A stretch of 64,000 nt of DNA from a virus. The position numbers and the translations under genes were made by a program. Below, one piece after another: positions 35,140 to 43,110 of this stretch (the first letter of the stretch is position 1; every line of letters begins with the position of its first letter). Location of the stretch: positions 30,860-94,859 of the IMG/VR virus record IMGVR_UViG_3300042691_038490; one strand, 5' to 3'. Under the pieces are notes generated by a model. It saw nothing but the letters and a program-made list of their open reading frames with translations, had not been told where the DNA came from and searched no databases.

Positions 35140-35168
35140 AATTTAATTTAAATTGAAAAAAATGTCAA
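35140..35168 (-). promoter_or_regulatory. Sigma70-type promoter of the 3D-domain gene
   Basis: -35 TTGACA, 17-nt spacer, -10 TAAATT; AAGGAGGA ribosome site follows. Confidence 0.65.
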
Positions 35169-35288
35169 GCCAGATTAGCTTCTTCTGGCGACCACGAAAC
35201 TCCTATTATAATTATTAGACTTCATAACAAATAGATTACACCCATAACTCGGTATTTTCACCGAATTAAGGGTGGAATCGTATTATAC
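35169..35288 (-). other. Structured intergenic region with nested hairpin
   Basis: CACCC...GGGTG encloses TCGGT/ACCGA (about 35238-35277), then a GTGTAAT motif (35235-35241) and a possible 16-residue frame (35175-35225, MKSNNYNRSFVVARRS). GCCAGA/TCTGGC hairpin at 35168-35188. May end the 35289 transcript. Confidence 0.35.
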
Positions 35289-35465
35289 TTATTTCGTTAC
35301 TAGGACTGAATTACGGAGCTTGGTGGTTAATTTACGCTTATCAAAAGAACGCCAATGACGAGCGTGTTGATTAACCTTGTCAAGAACCTTACTCTCACTA
35401 ATGGTAAATGTGCCATCAGTATTATCAGTCATCTTAACGAAGTATGTTTTAGGTCTAATTGCCAT
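35289..35465 (-). CDS. Small basic protein (58 aa)
   Basis: RPKTYFVKMTDNTDGTFTIS then SKVLDKVNQHARHW and a basic tail. Beta-hairpin plus helix. Unknown. Confidence 0.5.
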   Translation of the reverse strand: MAIRPKTYFVKMTDNTDGTFTISESKVLDKVNQHARHWRSFDKRKLTTKLRNSVLVTK

Positions 35466-35486
35466 AATGATTATATTAATTGATAT

Positions 35487-35900
35487 TTAAGGGTTTGTCA
35501 AATTTAATTTATCGAATTTACCTTGAGCATTACTAAAATAGACATTCTTAAAATTTAATTGTTTAATCATATCACAGCATCCAGAGCAAGGAGCAGAGAA
35601 ATCTAGCATATTATTTCTGTTAATCCTTGTATTTACAAGAGTTAGGCGAGAGCAATCTTCTTCGCCAAGTCTAATTACTGCACTTAATTCACTATGAGTT
35701 CCAACAATATTTGAAATCTTTTCGTTATTTTTATTAACATAATTGTATTTAAGATTAAGAGGATGAGTTTTCGGTGAGTTTAATCCAATACTTATAATAC
35801 GATTACGGTCAAGAATAAAACTAAAATGACGACAACGCAAATCTGCATTATGCTTATTGATAAGAGCATAACTAACCTCAATGATTTTATTAAAATTCAC
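35487..35900 (-). CDS. Cytidine/deoxycytidylate deaminase-fold protein (137 aa)
   Basis: Zinc motifs GTHSELSAVIRLG (T-H-S-E in place of H-A-E) and APCSGCCDMI (PCxxC), with beta strand LTLVNTRINR between. The fold is that of cytidine deaminases, but the small N-terminus and the H-S-E variant make the substrate uncertain (free nucleoside, nucleotide or a modified base). Confidence 0.75.
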   Translation of the reverse strand: MNFNKIIEVSYALINKHNADLRCRHFSFILDRNRIISIGLNSPKTHPLNLKYNYVNKNNEKISNIVGTHSELSAVIRLGEEDCSRLTLVNTRINRNNMLDFSAPCSGCCDMIKQLNFKNVYFSNAQGKFDKLNLTNP

Positions 35901-35924
35901 TAGGTCTTTTTATACTATTTATAT

Positions 35925-36116
35925 TTACTTTTGTAAAGTATTTTTTATATATTCCAAATGATTATCTTTACCTAGTGTTGCATCTAAATAATTACAAATA
36001 TTATCCCATCTCTTATATGATTGATACGCTTTTATCGTGCGATCTAAATTTTTACCAGTAAAGAATCCAAAAAAGAATACAAGACAAAATACTATTATTG
36101 TTTTACTCTTTGTCAT
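35925..36116 (-). CDS. Membrane-anchored small protein (63 aa)
   Basis: Start at ATG 36116 (MTKSKTII), overlapping the end of 36103. Helix IIVFCLVFFFGFFTG and a soluble C-terminal part. Unknown. Confidence 0.5.
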   Translation of the reverse strand: MTKSKTIIVFCLVFFFGFFTGKNLDRTIKAYQSYKRWDNICNYLDATLGKDNHLEYIKNTLQK

Positions 36117-36441
36117 CCTTTCTTTTGTCCATATTTTCGTATTCTTGTTCAATCTTTTTTCCTTCTTGATCTAATTCATCTTGAAAGTCTTTTAAATATT
36201 GGTCAATCTTGTCTAAGTCTGGAGCTTTTGGAGAGTAAATATTGCTAACATAATTTGTATTACTATTGCCAAACAGGATACGAGCGATAGTATAAGCACC
36301 AAGAATCTGCAAGAAAGAAAAATGCAAATCGTAAAGTGGAGCAAAAAGAAAATTCCAAATAACCCAAATAACACCACTATAAACAAAACCAAAGAAAAGA
36401 TAAGTGGTAGCTAAATTAAGCCAATCTACTTTATATTTCAT
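36103..36441 (-). CDS. Membrane protein (112 aa)
   Basis: Two helices (YLFFGFVYSGVIWVIWNFLF and FSFLQILGAYTIARILFG) and a charged C-terminal helix. Coupled to 36441. Unknown. Confidence 0.55.
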   Translation of the reverse strand: MKYKVDWLNLATTYLFFGFVYSGVIWVIWNFLFAPLYDLHFSFLQILGAYTIARILFGNSNTNYVSNIYSPKAPDLDKIDQYLKDFQDELDQEGKKIEQEYENMDKRKDDKE

Positions 36442-36734
36442 TAAATTGTATGGATAAACATTGGGGTAAATTCCCCAACATAAGCACCACGAATATTAAA
36501 TTCAAAGTAATCAATCGCATCTGTTTCTGGATCTTCTTCATCCTCAAATTGTTCTGCAAGAATATTTAAACATTTCTCGATAGAATAAATTGTGACAGGA
36601 TTACCCTGTGAATTTTCTCCAACGCCAAGGAAAGCCTCGTCAAATCCATCTGCGAGTAAAATTTTGTCTACATAATCTGGATATGTAGTTTCAATAAAGT
36701 CGGTAATCTTTTTGCTATGTTTGCTTAATTTCAT
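36441..36734 (-). CDS. Conserved phage protein of unknown role (97 aa)
   Basis: Start at ATG 36734 (MKLSKHSKK). Contains DGFDEAFLGVGENSQGNPVT, IEKCLNILAEQF, DYFEFNIRGAYVGEFTPMF, a pattern I know from large marine phages. Soluble. No assigned function. Confidence 0.65.
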   Translation of the reverse strand: MKLSKHSKKITDFIETTYPDYVDKILLADGFDEAFLGVGENSQGNPVTIYSIEKCLNILAEQFEDEEDPETDAIDYFEFNIRGAYVGEFTPMFIHTI

Positions 36735-36805
36735 AATTGCTAATGTATATGGTGTCCTCTTAACCTTACTTATACTCACATTTTAACTTACACGCAAGTA
36801 TTTTT

Positions 36806-37102
36806 TTAGTTAATCCAAAGTCTATTGATAATCTCCTCTGATTTTTTGTGGGAAACTTTAGAAAGACAAAAGAAAAACTTGCTGACGCTCAATGAAATAG
36901 AGCTAAAAACAGAGAGAATCATTTGATAAGCAAAAAGCACAATCAAAGATAAGTCTGCAAGAATCTCTGATGTTAAAGGTCTTGCAAAAGAAAATAAACC
37001 TTTAATACTTTTAAAGGTTTCAGAAACAACATAACTTGCTGTCATAAGAGCAAGAAAAGCGAAACCAAAAATAGTATTAATAAAATCTGAAACAAATCTC
37101 AT
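36806..37102 (-). CDS. Membrane protein (98 aa)
   Basis: Hydrophobic segments FINTIFGFAFLALMTASYVV and LADLSLIVLFAYQMIL. Unknown. ATGA with 37099. Confidence 0.5.
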   Translation of the reverse strand: MRFVSDFINTIFGFAFLALMTASYVVSETFKSIKGLFSFARPLTSEILADLSLIVLFAYQMILSVFSSISLSVSKFFFCLSKVSHKKSEEIINRLWIN

Positions 37103-37281
37103 CTTTTGAAATGCTTTTTCAGTTTCTTTACAAGACCTTCTACCTTATCGAGTTCTTTCCAATTTACGCCAGCAATATGCTTGTGGTTTTCATCGTGCCA
37201 TTTGATTAAAGTTTTAATATCTTCTTCAAGATCAACAAGGTCTTTGTTTAAGTGCGATACTAATGTTTTTGCATTTTCCAT
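37099..37281 (-). CDS. Helical protein (60 aa)
   Basis: LVSHLNKDLVDLEEDIKTLI, then WKELDKVEGLVKKLKKHF: two-helix coiled coil. Unknown. Confidence 0.5.
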   Translation of the reverse strand: MENAKTLVSHLNKDLVDLEEDIKTLIKWHDENHKHIAGVNWKELDKVEGLVKKLKKHFKR

Positions 37282-37285
37282 AGAT

Positions 37286-37453
37286 TTATCCTAAAAATTT
37301 TCTCAAGTAATCATTCATTTCTTCTTCTTGCTCAATGATATATTTAAACTTAACATAAAACTCGTGGAGTTTATCCGTTGGCATTTCTTCTCTTTTTTCA
37401 TACCACGCAACAAATTCTTTCATTGTGCGAAGTGCCTTAACTGGTTCTTCCAT
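37286..37453 (-). CDS. Helical acidic protein (55 aa)
   Basis: VKALRTMKEFVAWYEKREEM then EFYVKFKYIIEQEEEMN. Similar in style to its neighbours at 37099 and 37475. Unknown. Confidence 0.5.
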   Translation of the reverse strand: MEEPVKALRTMKEFVAWYEKREEMPTDKLHEFYVKFKYIIEQEEEMNDYLRKFLG

Positions 37454-37474
37454 ACAAAAGATAATATACTAGAT

Positions 37475-37678
37475 TTATTTTTTCTTCAACTTTAATTTTG
37501 CGTGATCTGCGAATAACTTTGGGTCGTCTTTATATATTTTTTCAAGACAACTTTTCGTAAATTCTCTTAAATCTTTTTCGTCTTTAATCGCATCTACAAT
37601 TTTTTTAGCCATAGCAGAAAAAGTCTTTTCTTCTTTTTCTATTTCTTTTACTATTCTAGGTTTTTCTTTCTTTGCCAT
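37475..37678 (-). CDS. Charged helical protein (67 aa)
   Basis: EIEKEEKTFSAMAKKIVDAI and FTKSCLEKIYKDDPKLF. Unknown. Confidence 0.5.
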   Translation of the reverse strand: MAKKEKPRIVKEIEKEEKTFSAMAKKIVDAIKDEKDLREFTKSCLEKIYKDDPKLFADHAKLKLKKK

Positions 37679-37693
37679 ACTTCTAATTACACA

Positions 37694-37903
37694 TTAGAAA
37701 TTAAATTCAAACTGCTCTGCTATATATTTTGGATTAGTCTCAAACTTTTCCGAGTATCTTTGGCAGAGTTCATAGTCCGAAAGATGAACATAAAACTCCA
37801 TAACTCTATCCACAAGAGTAGCTTGATCTTCTTTTAGATAGGCTTTCTTTAAGCTATTTAAAATCATATCTCTAGGATTTGTATGTCTAATAACACTATT
37901 CAT
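37694..37903 (-). CDS. Unknown small protein (69 aa)
   Basis: HTNPRDMILNSLKKAYLKED then a helical C-terminus (YVHLSDYELCQRYSEKF). Overlaps 37896. Unknown. Confidence 0.5.
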   Translation of the reverse strand: MNSVIRHTNPRDMILNSLKKAYLKEDQATLVDRVMEFYVHLSDYELCQRYSEKFETNPKYIAEQFEFNF

Positions 37904-38105
37904 TTTCTTTCTCCAATAAAAATTCTGGAATCATATCTTCTTTTGCGTTCTTATCTTCAATAACATCAATCCAGTTCGATAGATTTCCATACTTTACGCC
38001 TTGCATCAAATCTTCATAAAGACATTCAACGGCTCTTTCAACCATTTCTTGATTATCCATATCTACAATATAATTTAAATCTAAACAGACTCGTCCTAGT
38101 TTCAT
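37896..38105 (-). CDS. Unknown small acidic protein (69 aa)
   Basis: ACidic helical (QEMVERAVECLYEDLMQGVK). Coupled by ATGA to 38102. Unknown. Confidence 0.5.
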   Translation of the reverse strand: MKLGRVCLDLNYIVDMDNQEMVERAVECLYEDLMQGVKYGNLSNWIDVIEDKNAKEDMIPEFLLEKENE

Positions 38106-38242
38106 TGTGTATTTTTATACTCCTTTACAAATTCACTAGCTTCCTCAAGAGCATTATTAAAGTGCATTGTCCTACAATCGTGAGGACAATCTTCGTCAGC
38201 TTGATTAACAAGCTCCTCTAGAAGTCTAATTGCTTTTTCCAT
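38102..38242 (-). CDS. Small acidic protein with Cys/His cluster (46 aa)
   Basis: KAIRLLEELVNQADEDCPHD then CRTMHFNNALEEASEF; the D-C-P-H-D-C segment may bind zinc. Unknown. Confidence 0.5.
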   Translation of the reverse strand: MEKAIRLLEELVNQADEDCPHDCRTMHFNNALEEASEFVKEYKNTQ

Positions 38243-38246
38243 ATCT

Positions 38247-38477
38247 TTATTTTGCCTTCTTTTCATCTTTTGTCAAACCAAATCCTAACTTTGGTCTTTC
38301 ATCTTCGCTAAACAATTCTATAACACGAATGTTACTTACCAAATGCCAGTCACTATTAATTTTCATACACATCTTTGCTGGTGAAATTTCTGTGACCTTG
38401 CCTTCTTGAATTGCATATTTATTAATAGGATAATTCAAGTAAAGAATCTTGCGATCAACTAAATCTTCTAGTTTCAT
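38247..38477 (-). CDS. Unknown small protein (76 aa)
   Basis: Short barrel-like sequence (NKYAIQEGKVTEISPAKMCM). ATGA with 38474. Unknown. Confidence 0.5.
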   Translation of the reverse strand: MKLEDLVDRKILYLNYPINKYAIQEGKVTEISPAKMCMKINSDWHLVSNIRVIELFSEDERPKLGFGLTKDEKKAK

Positions 38478-38659
38478 TTATCCTCCGCTTTCATATCGTT
38501 AAAATAAAACTCTATCTTTTCTACCAATTTAATATACTTATCGGTAGCATCATAAGATATAGATATTTCTTCCAAGAAATCTTTATCAGTTAAAAGATCA
38601 CCAAGAAGTTTCATACCTATCTCAATTTCGCCGTCTGTAAAATAAGAAGATGCTTTCAT
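38474..38659 (-). CDS. Unknown acidic small protein (61 aa)
   Basis: GEIEIGMKLLGDLLTDKDFL then a helix. A TTGACT-N17-TATAAA promoter-like sequence lies upstream (38666-38694). Unknown. Confidence 0.5.
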   Translation of the reverse strand: MKASSYFTDGEIEIGMKLLGDLLTDKDFLEEISISYDATDKYIKLVEKIEFYFNDMKAEDK

Positions 38660-38661
38660 AA

Positions 38662-38883
38662 TTAGTTTATATGATTTTTATTGTATATAGTCAATTCAAA
38701 AATTGTCCAGTTTAAAACTATGAGAGAAAAGTTTAGCTTTGGATTATGGTCTGCTTCATAAAAGTCTGTATTAACATTTAAGTCAAAGAAAGTTATACCA
38801 TCTTCTGCTTTTCTTATTTGATAAAAAACACAAAAGTCTATTGCATAATTCTTTGATATAGAAAAAGAAATACAAGGAATCAT
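38662..38883 (-). CDS. Unknown small protein (73 aa)
   Basis: Start at ATG 38883 overlapping the TAA of the glycosylase-like gene (TAATG). Beta-rich, hydrophobic strands (FSLIVLNWTIFELTIYN). Unknown. Confidence 0.5.
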   Translation of the reverse strand: MIPCISFSISKNYAIDFCVFYQIRKAEDGITFFDLNVNTDFYEADHNPKLNFSLIVLNWTIFELTIYNKNHIN

Positions 38884-39557
38884 TAGAAAGGTTTTAGAAC
38901 ATAGCCCCAATAATCGCTATCTGCTTGCTTCTGAATATCATCCCACATAAGACAACGGACGATATAAGATGGAACACCTAACTTATCACAATTATCAATC
39001 CAATGCTTTTCCATCGCTTTGTATTTCATAGCACCAATCTTTGACTTGGTATATTTTAAATTCTCCATACCATAGAAGCGAAGATGGTGAACATCACCAC
39101 ATACAACTTTGGTATGATTAGGATTAATCATCTCCAGAGCAAAGCTAACTTTAGCATAACTCAATCCACGAATACGCTCAACAAGACTATCACGAACCTT
39201 TACATAATGTTTCTTGTTATAGCAAGCGAAGTCTTGAGGGTTCTGCCAAAAATCTTTTGCAAAATCCCAAATATAATCTGTGCGTTCATTCTGACAACCA
39301 ACGCCAGAGCGAGTAAGACGCTTCAACAATTCTTTGCGGTTGTATCTCCAATAAATAAAATCACGAATAGCAAGATAGCCCTTGATATTACCTTCCCAAG
39401 TAGTATGAACAGAGCAGAAAGCAAAAAGCCAACGCCTAAAAATATCTTCATTATTAGTGGGCTTTAGGGTTTCCCAATACTGCTTGTATGCTTCGACCTT
39501 GTGAGCGTGAAGCTCGTTAAAGGTAGCAAAAAACTGATCTGGTTTAGCTGTGTCCAT
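38883..39557 (-). CDS. Putative HhH-GPD-type DNA glycosylase-like protein (224 aa)
   Basis: The block ERIRGLSYAKVSFALEMINP, VVCGDVHHLRFYG, EKHWIDNC and IVRCLMWDDIQ then YWGYVLKPF matches proteins of large aquatic phages whose layout (G-L-x-x-x-K-x-x-F-x-L-E, conserved D-x-H) resembles helix-hairpin-helix DNA glycosylases. Would act in base-excision repair or removal of modified bases. Catalytic Asp would be in CGDVHH. Promoter TTGACT-N16-TATATT upstream. Confidence 0.55.
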   Translation of the reverse strand: MDTAKPDQFFATFNELHAHKVEAYKQYWETLKPTNNEDIFRRWLFAFCSVHTTWEGNIKGYLAIRDFIYWRYNRKELLKRLTRSGVGCQNERTDYIWDFAKDFWQNPQDFACYNKKHYVKVRDSLVERIRGLSYAKVSFALEMINPNHTKVVCGDVHHLRFYGMENLKYTKSKIGAMKYKAMEKHWIDNCDKLGVPSYIVRCLMWDDIQKQADSDYWGYVLKPF

Positions 39558-39563
39558 AGATCA

Positions 39564-39591
39564 AATATAATTTAAATTTAATTTAAGTCAA
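39564..39591 (-). promoter_or_regulatory. Sigma70-type promoter
   Basis: -35 TTGACT, 16-nt spacer, -10 TATATT. Confidence 0.6.
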
Positions 39592-39597
39592 AGAAAA

Positions 39598-39813
39598 TTA
39601 TTGAATAATCCAAACAACTTCGTCAAAGTGCTTACCATCAATGTCTAATACTTCTTGGTGATTGCCATAATACCATTCAGAATTTCTATCTTTTAAGATT
39701 TTCGCTTTTCTTATTACATCAACATAGTTCACTCCATCTTCATATCCTTTCACACAAATACGAGTATCTGGAGATAGAGTTTGAAGATGCTCAATAAGTT
39801 CTTTTGCTGTCAT
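39598..39813 (-). CDS. Unknown small protein (71 aa)
   Basis: Start at ATG 39813 (MTAKELIEHLQTL). LIEHLQTLSPDTRICVKGYE then DIDGKHFDEVVWIIQ; typical alpha/beta small phage protein. Overlaps 39791. Confidence 0.55.
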   Translation of the reverse strand: MTAKELIEHLQTLSPDTRICVKGYEDGVNYVDVIRKAKILKDRNSEWYYGNHQEVLDIDGKHFDEVVWIIQ

Positions 39814-39982
39814 TTTCCATCCAATTTCTTGCGTGATAAGGAGTTGCAAAAGTTTTTACTATCTTTGCGTCCTTAAAAACCCAATTACCTTTAGGAGTAA
39901 TTTGTTCTTCATAGACCGCCCATTTATTCATAGGTTCACCAAACTCATCTTCAAGTTCTTTAATATAACGAATTACTTTCAT
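39791..39982 (-). CDS. Small protein, tandem paralogue of 39979 (63 aa)
   Basis: IRYIKELEDEFGEPMNKWAV then TFATPYHARNWM. Shares the frame Y-I-x-x-(L/I)-x-D-x-(F/Y)-G-x3-x2-W-(A/G)-V-Y-E with 39979, hence a tandem duplication. ATGA overlap between the two. Confidence 0.55.
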   Translation of the reverse strand: MKVIRYIKELEDEFGEPMNKWAVYEEQITPKGNWVFKDAKIVKTFATPYHARNWMENDSKRTY

Positions 39983-40173
39983 TTATTAATTAATTTATCT
40001 AGATAGGCTTGTGCTTGTTTTACTGATTCAAATTGCTTTAGAATCTTTACAGACATTAAAGGTTTTTCTCCTATGTTTTCAAGGGTAATAGTTTTTTCAT
40101 AAACTCCCCAAGAAAGAAGTAGATTGCCGTATTGATCTTTGATTTGATCTATGTATTGATATGTAGTTTTCAT
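39979..40173 (-). CDS. Small protein, tandem paralogue of 39791 (64 aa)
   Basis: YQYIDQIKDQYGNLLLSWGV then KQFESVKQAQAYLDKLI. See 39791. Function unknown; such pairs are usually adaptors of host proteins, which cannot be judged here. Confidence 0.55.
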   Translation of the reverse strand: MKTTYQYIDQIKDQYGNLLLSWGVYEKTITLENIGEKPLMSVKILKQFESVKQAQAYLDKLINK

Positions 40174-40451
40174 TATACTACAATATTAATTTTAGCATTA
40201 AGTTTATAAACTTTATCGCCCTGCTGTTCATCGGGGTCGTTTATAGTATTACGCTTTTTATCACTAAAGTTAAATACTTTGCCATCGTCAAGATTAACAA
40301 TGTTATTTGTTCCATTCTTGATTTTCATAAAAACAGAATGATTGCCTCGTTGGACTGATTCGGGGTCAAAGAAAGAGAAAACTTCTCCTTCTTTTACAGA
40401 ATCAAAGTCTACCATAGCTTCTTTATCTCTTGATGTTATTGTGTATTTCAT
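40173..40451 (-). CDS. Unknown small protein (92 aa)
   Basis: Small beta-barrel look (VKEGEVFSFFDPESVQRGNH, KIKNGTNNIVNLDDGKVFNF). Unknown. Confidence 0.55.
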   Translation of the reverse strand: MKYTITSRDKEAMVDFDSVKEGEVFSFFDPESVQRGNHSVFMKIKNGTNNIVNLDDGKVFNFSDKKRNTINDPDEQQGDKVYKLNAKINIVV

Positions 40452-40455
40452 AAAT

Positions 40456-40773
40456 TTAAAATGGTCTAAAGTTATACATCCTTTCAGCTATCTTACTAAT
40501 ATTTGTTTTGTTTGTCAAACTGAATCCATACTTTTTCTTAAATTTTTCTAGAGCAGTTTTATTAATATTCTCTTTGCCAAAGTCTCCAATAATACTTTCG
40601 TCAGTAATAAGATACTCGCCCCTTTTTAAATTAAATAAACTCATTATTTCTTCAACTTGGTAATGATACTTGTCCACTACTTGAGTATCTGCAAACTCAA
40701 TAATTTGACCATCCATTGAAATTAATTTACCCTTATTAAAGTCAAATCTAGGCTTCATCTGTCGTATTGACAC
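40456..40773 (-). CDS. Unknown protein (105 aa)
   Basis: RFDFNKGKLISMDGQIIEFA then YHYQVEEIMSLFNLKRGEYL. Overlaps 40755. Unknown. Confidence 0.55.
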   Translation of the reverse strand: MSIRQMKPRFDFNKGKLISMDGQIIEFADTQVVDKYHYQVEEIMSLFNLKRGEYLITDESIIGDFGKENINKTALEKFKKKYGFSLTNKTNISKIAERMYNFRPF

Positions 40774-40973
40774 TCAAAAATATGCCCTAACCAATTAACT
40801 CCACATATACTAAAATATTTACTATTAACATTGTAAAATCTTGGAAGCCAATTAAATTTACAAGAATTTAAAATATAAAACGAACCTACCTTACCAAAAG
40901 ATAATCGTTTAATAACTTTACTAATAAAGATATTATTATCATTCGCCCACTTCTCATATTCTTCACTCGTCAT
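40755..40973 (-). CDS. Unknown small protein (72 aa)
   Basis: EYEKWANDNNIFISKVIKRL then FYNVNSKYFSICGVNWLGHI. Coupled to both neighbours by overlap. Confidence 0.5.
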   Translation of the reverse strand: MTSEEYEKWANDNNIFISKVIKRLSFGKVGSFYILNSCKFNWLPRFYNVNSKYFSICGVNWLGHIFECQYDR

Positions 40974-41103
40974 TTTCTTTATTTTCTTTTATAATTTGTT
41001 TTGTTAGTTTATCAAAGTTTTCTGCAAGAGAATAGAGTGATTGATCTATTCCTTGTAAAACACCTTTAATCTGTAATAGTATTCTTGTATTATTATTGTC
41101 CAT
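40963..41103 (-). CDS. Helical small protein (46 aa)
   Basis: LLQIKGVLQGIDQSLYSLAE then KLTKQIIKENKEND. Overlaps 40755 by 11 bases. Unknown. Confidence 0.5.
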   Translation of the reverse strand: MDNNNTRILLQIKGVLQGIDQSLYSLAENFDKLTKQIIKENKENDE

Positions 41104-41106
41104 AAA

Positions 41107-41781
41107 TTAATCCCATAAATCTTTGAAATAAAGTCCAAGCAAAAGAAAACCATTTCTTTGACGCTCATAGGCTTTATTTAGTTTTGTATAATCTGGTTGA
41201 ATATCTCCTCTAGAATCAAACTCTACAAGATAATCTCCACTATCTTGTTTTGTAAGAAACATTTTTCTATCACGAATAGGGTCATAATTAAGTGGATAAA
41301 CTTCATAGAGCTTATCAATCTGACCTTCGGGGTCATCTTCAAGAAGCAAAAATTCAAGTGCAAAAATAATCTCATCTAAAACATTTTCATATTCTTCTTT
41401 GCTCAAAGAATTAGATAAGCCATTCGACTTATCAATAAAGTCTTTCTTTTCTTCATTGTATTCTAAATTGTTTTGATCTGGATTATATGCGACAACCTCT
41501 CCATTAACAATTAAATGATGACGATTAGAAAGGCTTTTAAAGTTCTTGCGAAGATGTTTAATTCGTGGAAGCATAAACTTTGCGGTAGCTTGTGGAAGAT
41601 TCCAACAATCACTATCAGAATAGCCTCTGAAAAGTTTTTGTAATTTATTCTTTAAACCCCACTTAACATTAAAATAAGTATGAGAGTAATAATTAAACTC
41701 ACCAAGAAACCAATTTAAAATAGGATTCTTGTGAAACCTAAAACTTCTCATCAATTCTTCTAATGTTTGTCTATCGCTCAT
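41107..41781 (-). CDS. Conserved phage protein (224 aa)
   Basis: Contains RGYSDSDCWNLPQATAKFML, PRIKHLRKNFKSL and DEIIFALEFLLLEDD, a combination that recurs in proteins of large phages (RGxSDxDxWNLxxxxAxxxLPRL). No catalytic motif; function unknown. Coupled to 41778. Confidence 0.65.
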   Translation of the reverse strand: MSDRQTLEELMRSFRFHKNPILNWFLGEFNYYSHTYFNVKWGLKNKLQKLFRGYSDSDCWNLPQATAKFMLPRIKHLRKNFKSLSNRHHLIVNGEVVAYNPDQNNLEYNEEKKDFIDKSNGLSNSLSKEEYENVLDEIIFALEFLLLEDDPEGQIDKLYEVYPLNYDPIRDRKMFLTKQDSGDYLVEFDSRGDIQPDYTKLNKAYERQRNGFLLLGLYFKDLWD

Positions 41782-42146
41782 AGTTTGCTAATAACTTCTT
41801 TACAATAATTTACCGCATCAGTAACATCTTGCATAGAATAACTTTTATTACATACGCCACCATTAAATACTATATGGCTTTTGCCATTCACAACTGATAC
41901 CATTAATTTACTTCCCGCCACTTGATAAGGATTTCCTTGCCAATCTTTGTGAGTTTCAGCTTTACCATAAAAATAAGCTGTGCCATTAAGATTTTGACTA
42001 TTGATATCTCTCAAACGAATAGTAATGGCATCCATAGGAAATTGATCTGTGCTACTTTTTGGCACAATCTTTGCTGGATTAATTAAACTAGAGCTTTTAA
42101 CTCTTGAATTGTTTTCCCAATAAATTTTATCTATAACTGGATTCAT
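41778..42146 (-). CDS. Unknown protein (122 aa)
   Basis: AITIRLRDINSQNLNGTAYF then GGVCNKSYSMQDVTDAVNYC. Beta-rich. Unknown. Confidence 0.55.
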   Translation of the reverse strand: MNPVIDKIYWENNSRVKSSSLINPAKIVPKSSTDQFPMDAITIRLRDINSQNLNGTAYFYGKAETHKDWQGNPYQVAGSKLMVSVVNGKSHIVFNGGVCNKSYSMQDVTDAVNYCKEVISKL

Positions 42147-42475
42147 AAACCTTCCTCCTTACATTTGTCCTCGTATGCTTTAACTTCTTTGTATTCTTCC
42201 CAACGACCTGCGTTAGCAAGAACATTACTAGTTAAAAGGACTCTGTGTTCATCTTCATTTTTAATATTCTTTTCGTCCCAAGTCAAGAGAATAACGCCAA
42301 GACCAAAATTATCATAATCTTCAATTTTTAATTCTACCCCATCGTTTTCTTCTTGATCTAATACAGATTCAACTGCTCTAGTGCAAGCCTCATTATACCA
42401 ATCAGATTTATTGATCTTCTTGGTATCAATATCAACTTTCGCTGACCAATTATGTCCACTTACATAAATATTCAT
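42143..42475 (-). CDS. Unknown acidic protein (110 aa)
   Basis: YVSGHNWSAKVDIDTKKINK then FGLGVILLTWDEKN. Coupled at both ends by overlaps. Unknown. Confidence 0.55.
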   Translation of the reverse strand: MNIYVSGHNWSAKVDIDTKKINKSDWYNEACTRAVESVLDQEENDGVELKIEDYDNFGLGVILLTWDEKNIKNEDEHRVLLTSNVLANAGRWEEYKEVKAYEDKCKEEGL

Positions 42476-42741
42476 TAGAATGGTAGATCATCCTCCTCAT
42501 CATCTTCTTCTATAAAGTCTAAAACTTTTTCATTTTCTTCCGCTGAACGAAACCAAAGAATAGTATTATCACCAACCTTTTGAGCATCTTGATATTCCAA
42601 AGGACATTTTGCTAAACGCTCTTTTACAATATCTACAAAACGATTTGAAAGACGAATAAACAAACTCTCATCGCCTTCAATCCACTCGTAGGATTCAGCA
42701 AACTCCTCACAAATCATTTTTACTTTTGGATGTAATTTCAT
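42475..42741 (-). CDS. Unknown acidic protein (88 aa)
   Basis: HPKVKMICEEFAESYEWIEG then an acidic tail ending DEEDDLPF. The D-D-x-P-F end resembles single-stranded DNA-binding C-terminal tips (SSB), but the rest is not an OB fold I can recognise. Confidence 0.5.
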   Translation of the reverse strand: MKLHPKVKMICEEFAESYEWIEGDESLFIRLSNRFVDIVKERLAKCPLEYQDAQKVGDNTILWFRSAEENEKVLDFIEEDDEEDDLPF

Positions 42742-42932
42742 AGATTGTTTAGATCAACTTTCTCTGGCTCTCCTTCTTGACAAAGAAGTTGTCCTTTAAT
42801 GTGCGTAAGAGCTTCAACGGCAGAATCTAAATCATACTCTGATGTATCGCTAGTATCAAAGTCAATAGACTCTTGCAACTCAAGAATATCTTGAATAATT
42901 AAATCAATCTTATCAATTTGTTTTTTGTTCAT
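42738..42932 (-). CDS. Acidic small protein (64 aa)
   Basis: KIDLIIQDILELQESIDFDT then DLDSAVEALTHIKGQLL. Helical. Unknown. Confidence 0.5.
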   Translation of the reverse strand: MNKKQIDKIDLIIQDILELQESIDFDTSDTSEYDLDSAVEALTHIKGQLLCQEGEPEKVDLNNL

Positions 42933-43110
42933 TTATCATCTCCTGTGTTAGAGTATCTAGCCTTTTTGCGTCAATGTCAAGAGCAGAAGGATGAATACTC
43001 AAAGTCATATCTAGATGAGGAATAAAGCAATAGAATAGTTTTGCTGTGGAATCGTATGACAAGATTTCCATAGGAGTTCCACGCTTGCTTCTGACTTTAA
43101 CTCTTTTCAC
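42913..43110 (-). CDS. Unknown small protein (65 aa)
   Basis: KVRSKRGTPMEILSYDSTAK then CFIPHLDMTLSIHPSAL. Small beta-type. Overlaps the ends of ruvB-like and 42738 genes. Confidence 0.5.
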   Translation of the reverse strand: MKRVKVRSKRGTPMEILSYDSTAKLFYCFIPHLDMTLSIHPSALDIDAKRLDTLTQEMINEQKTN

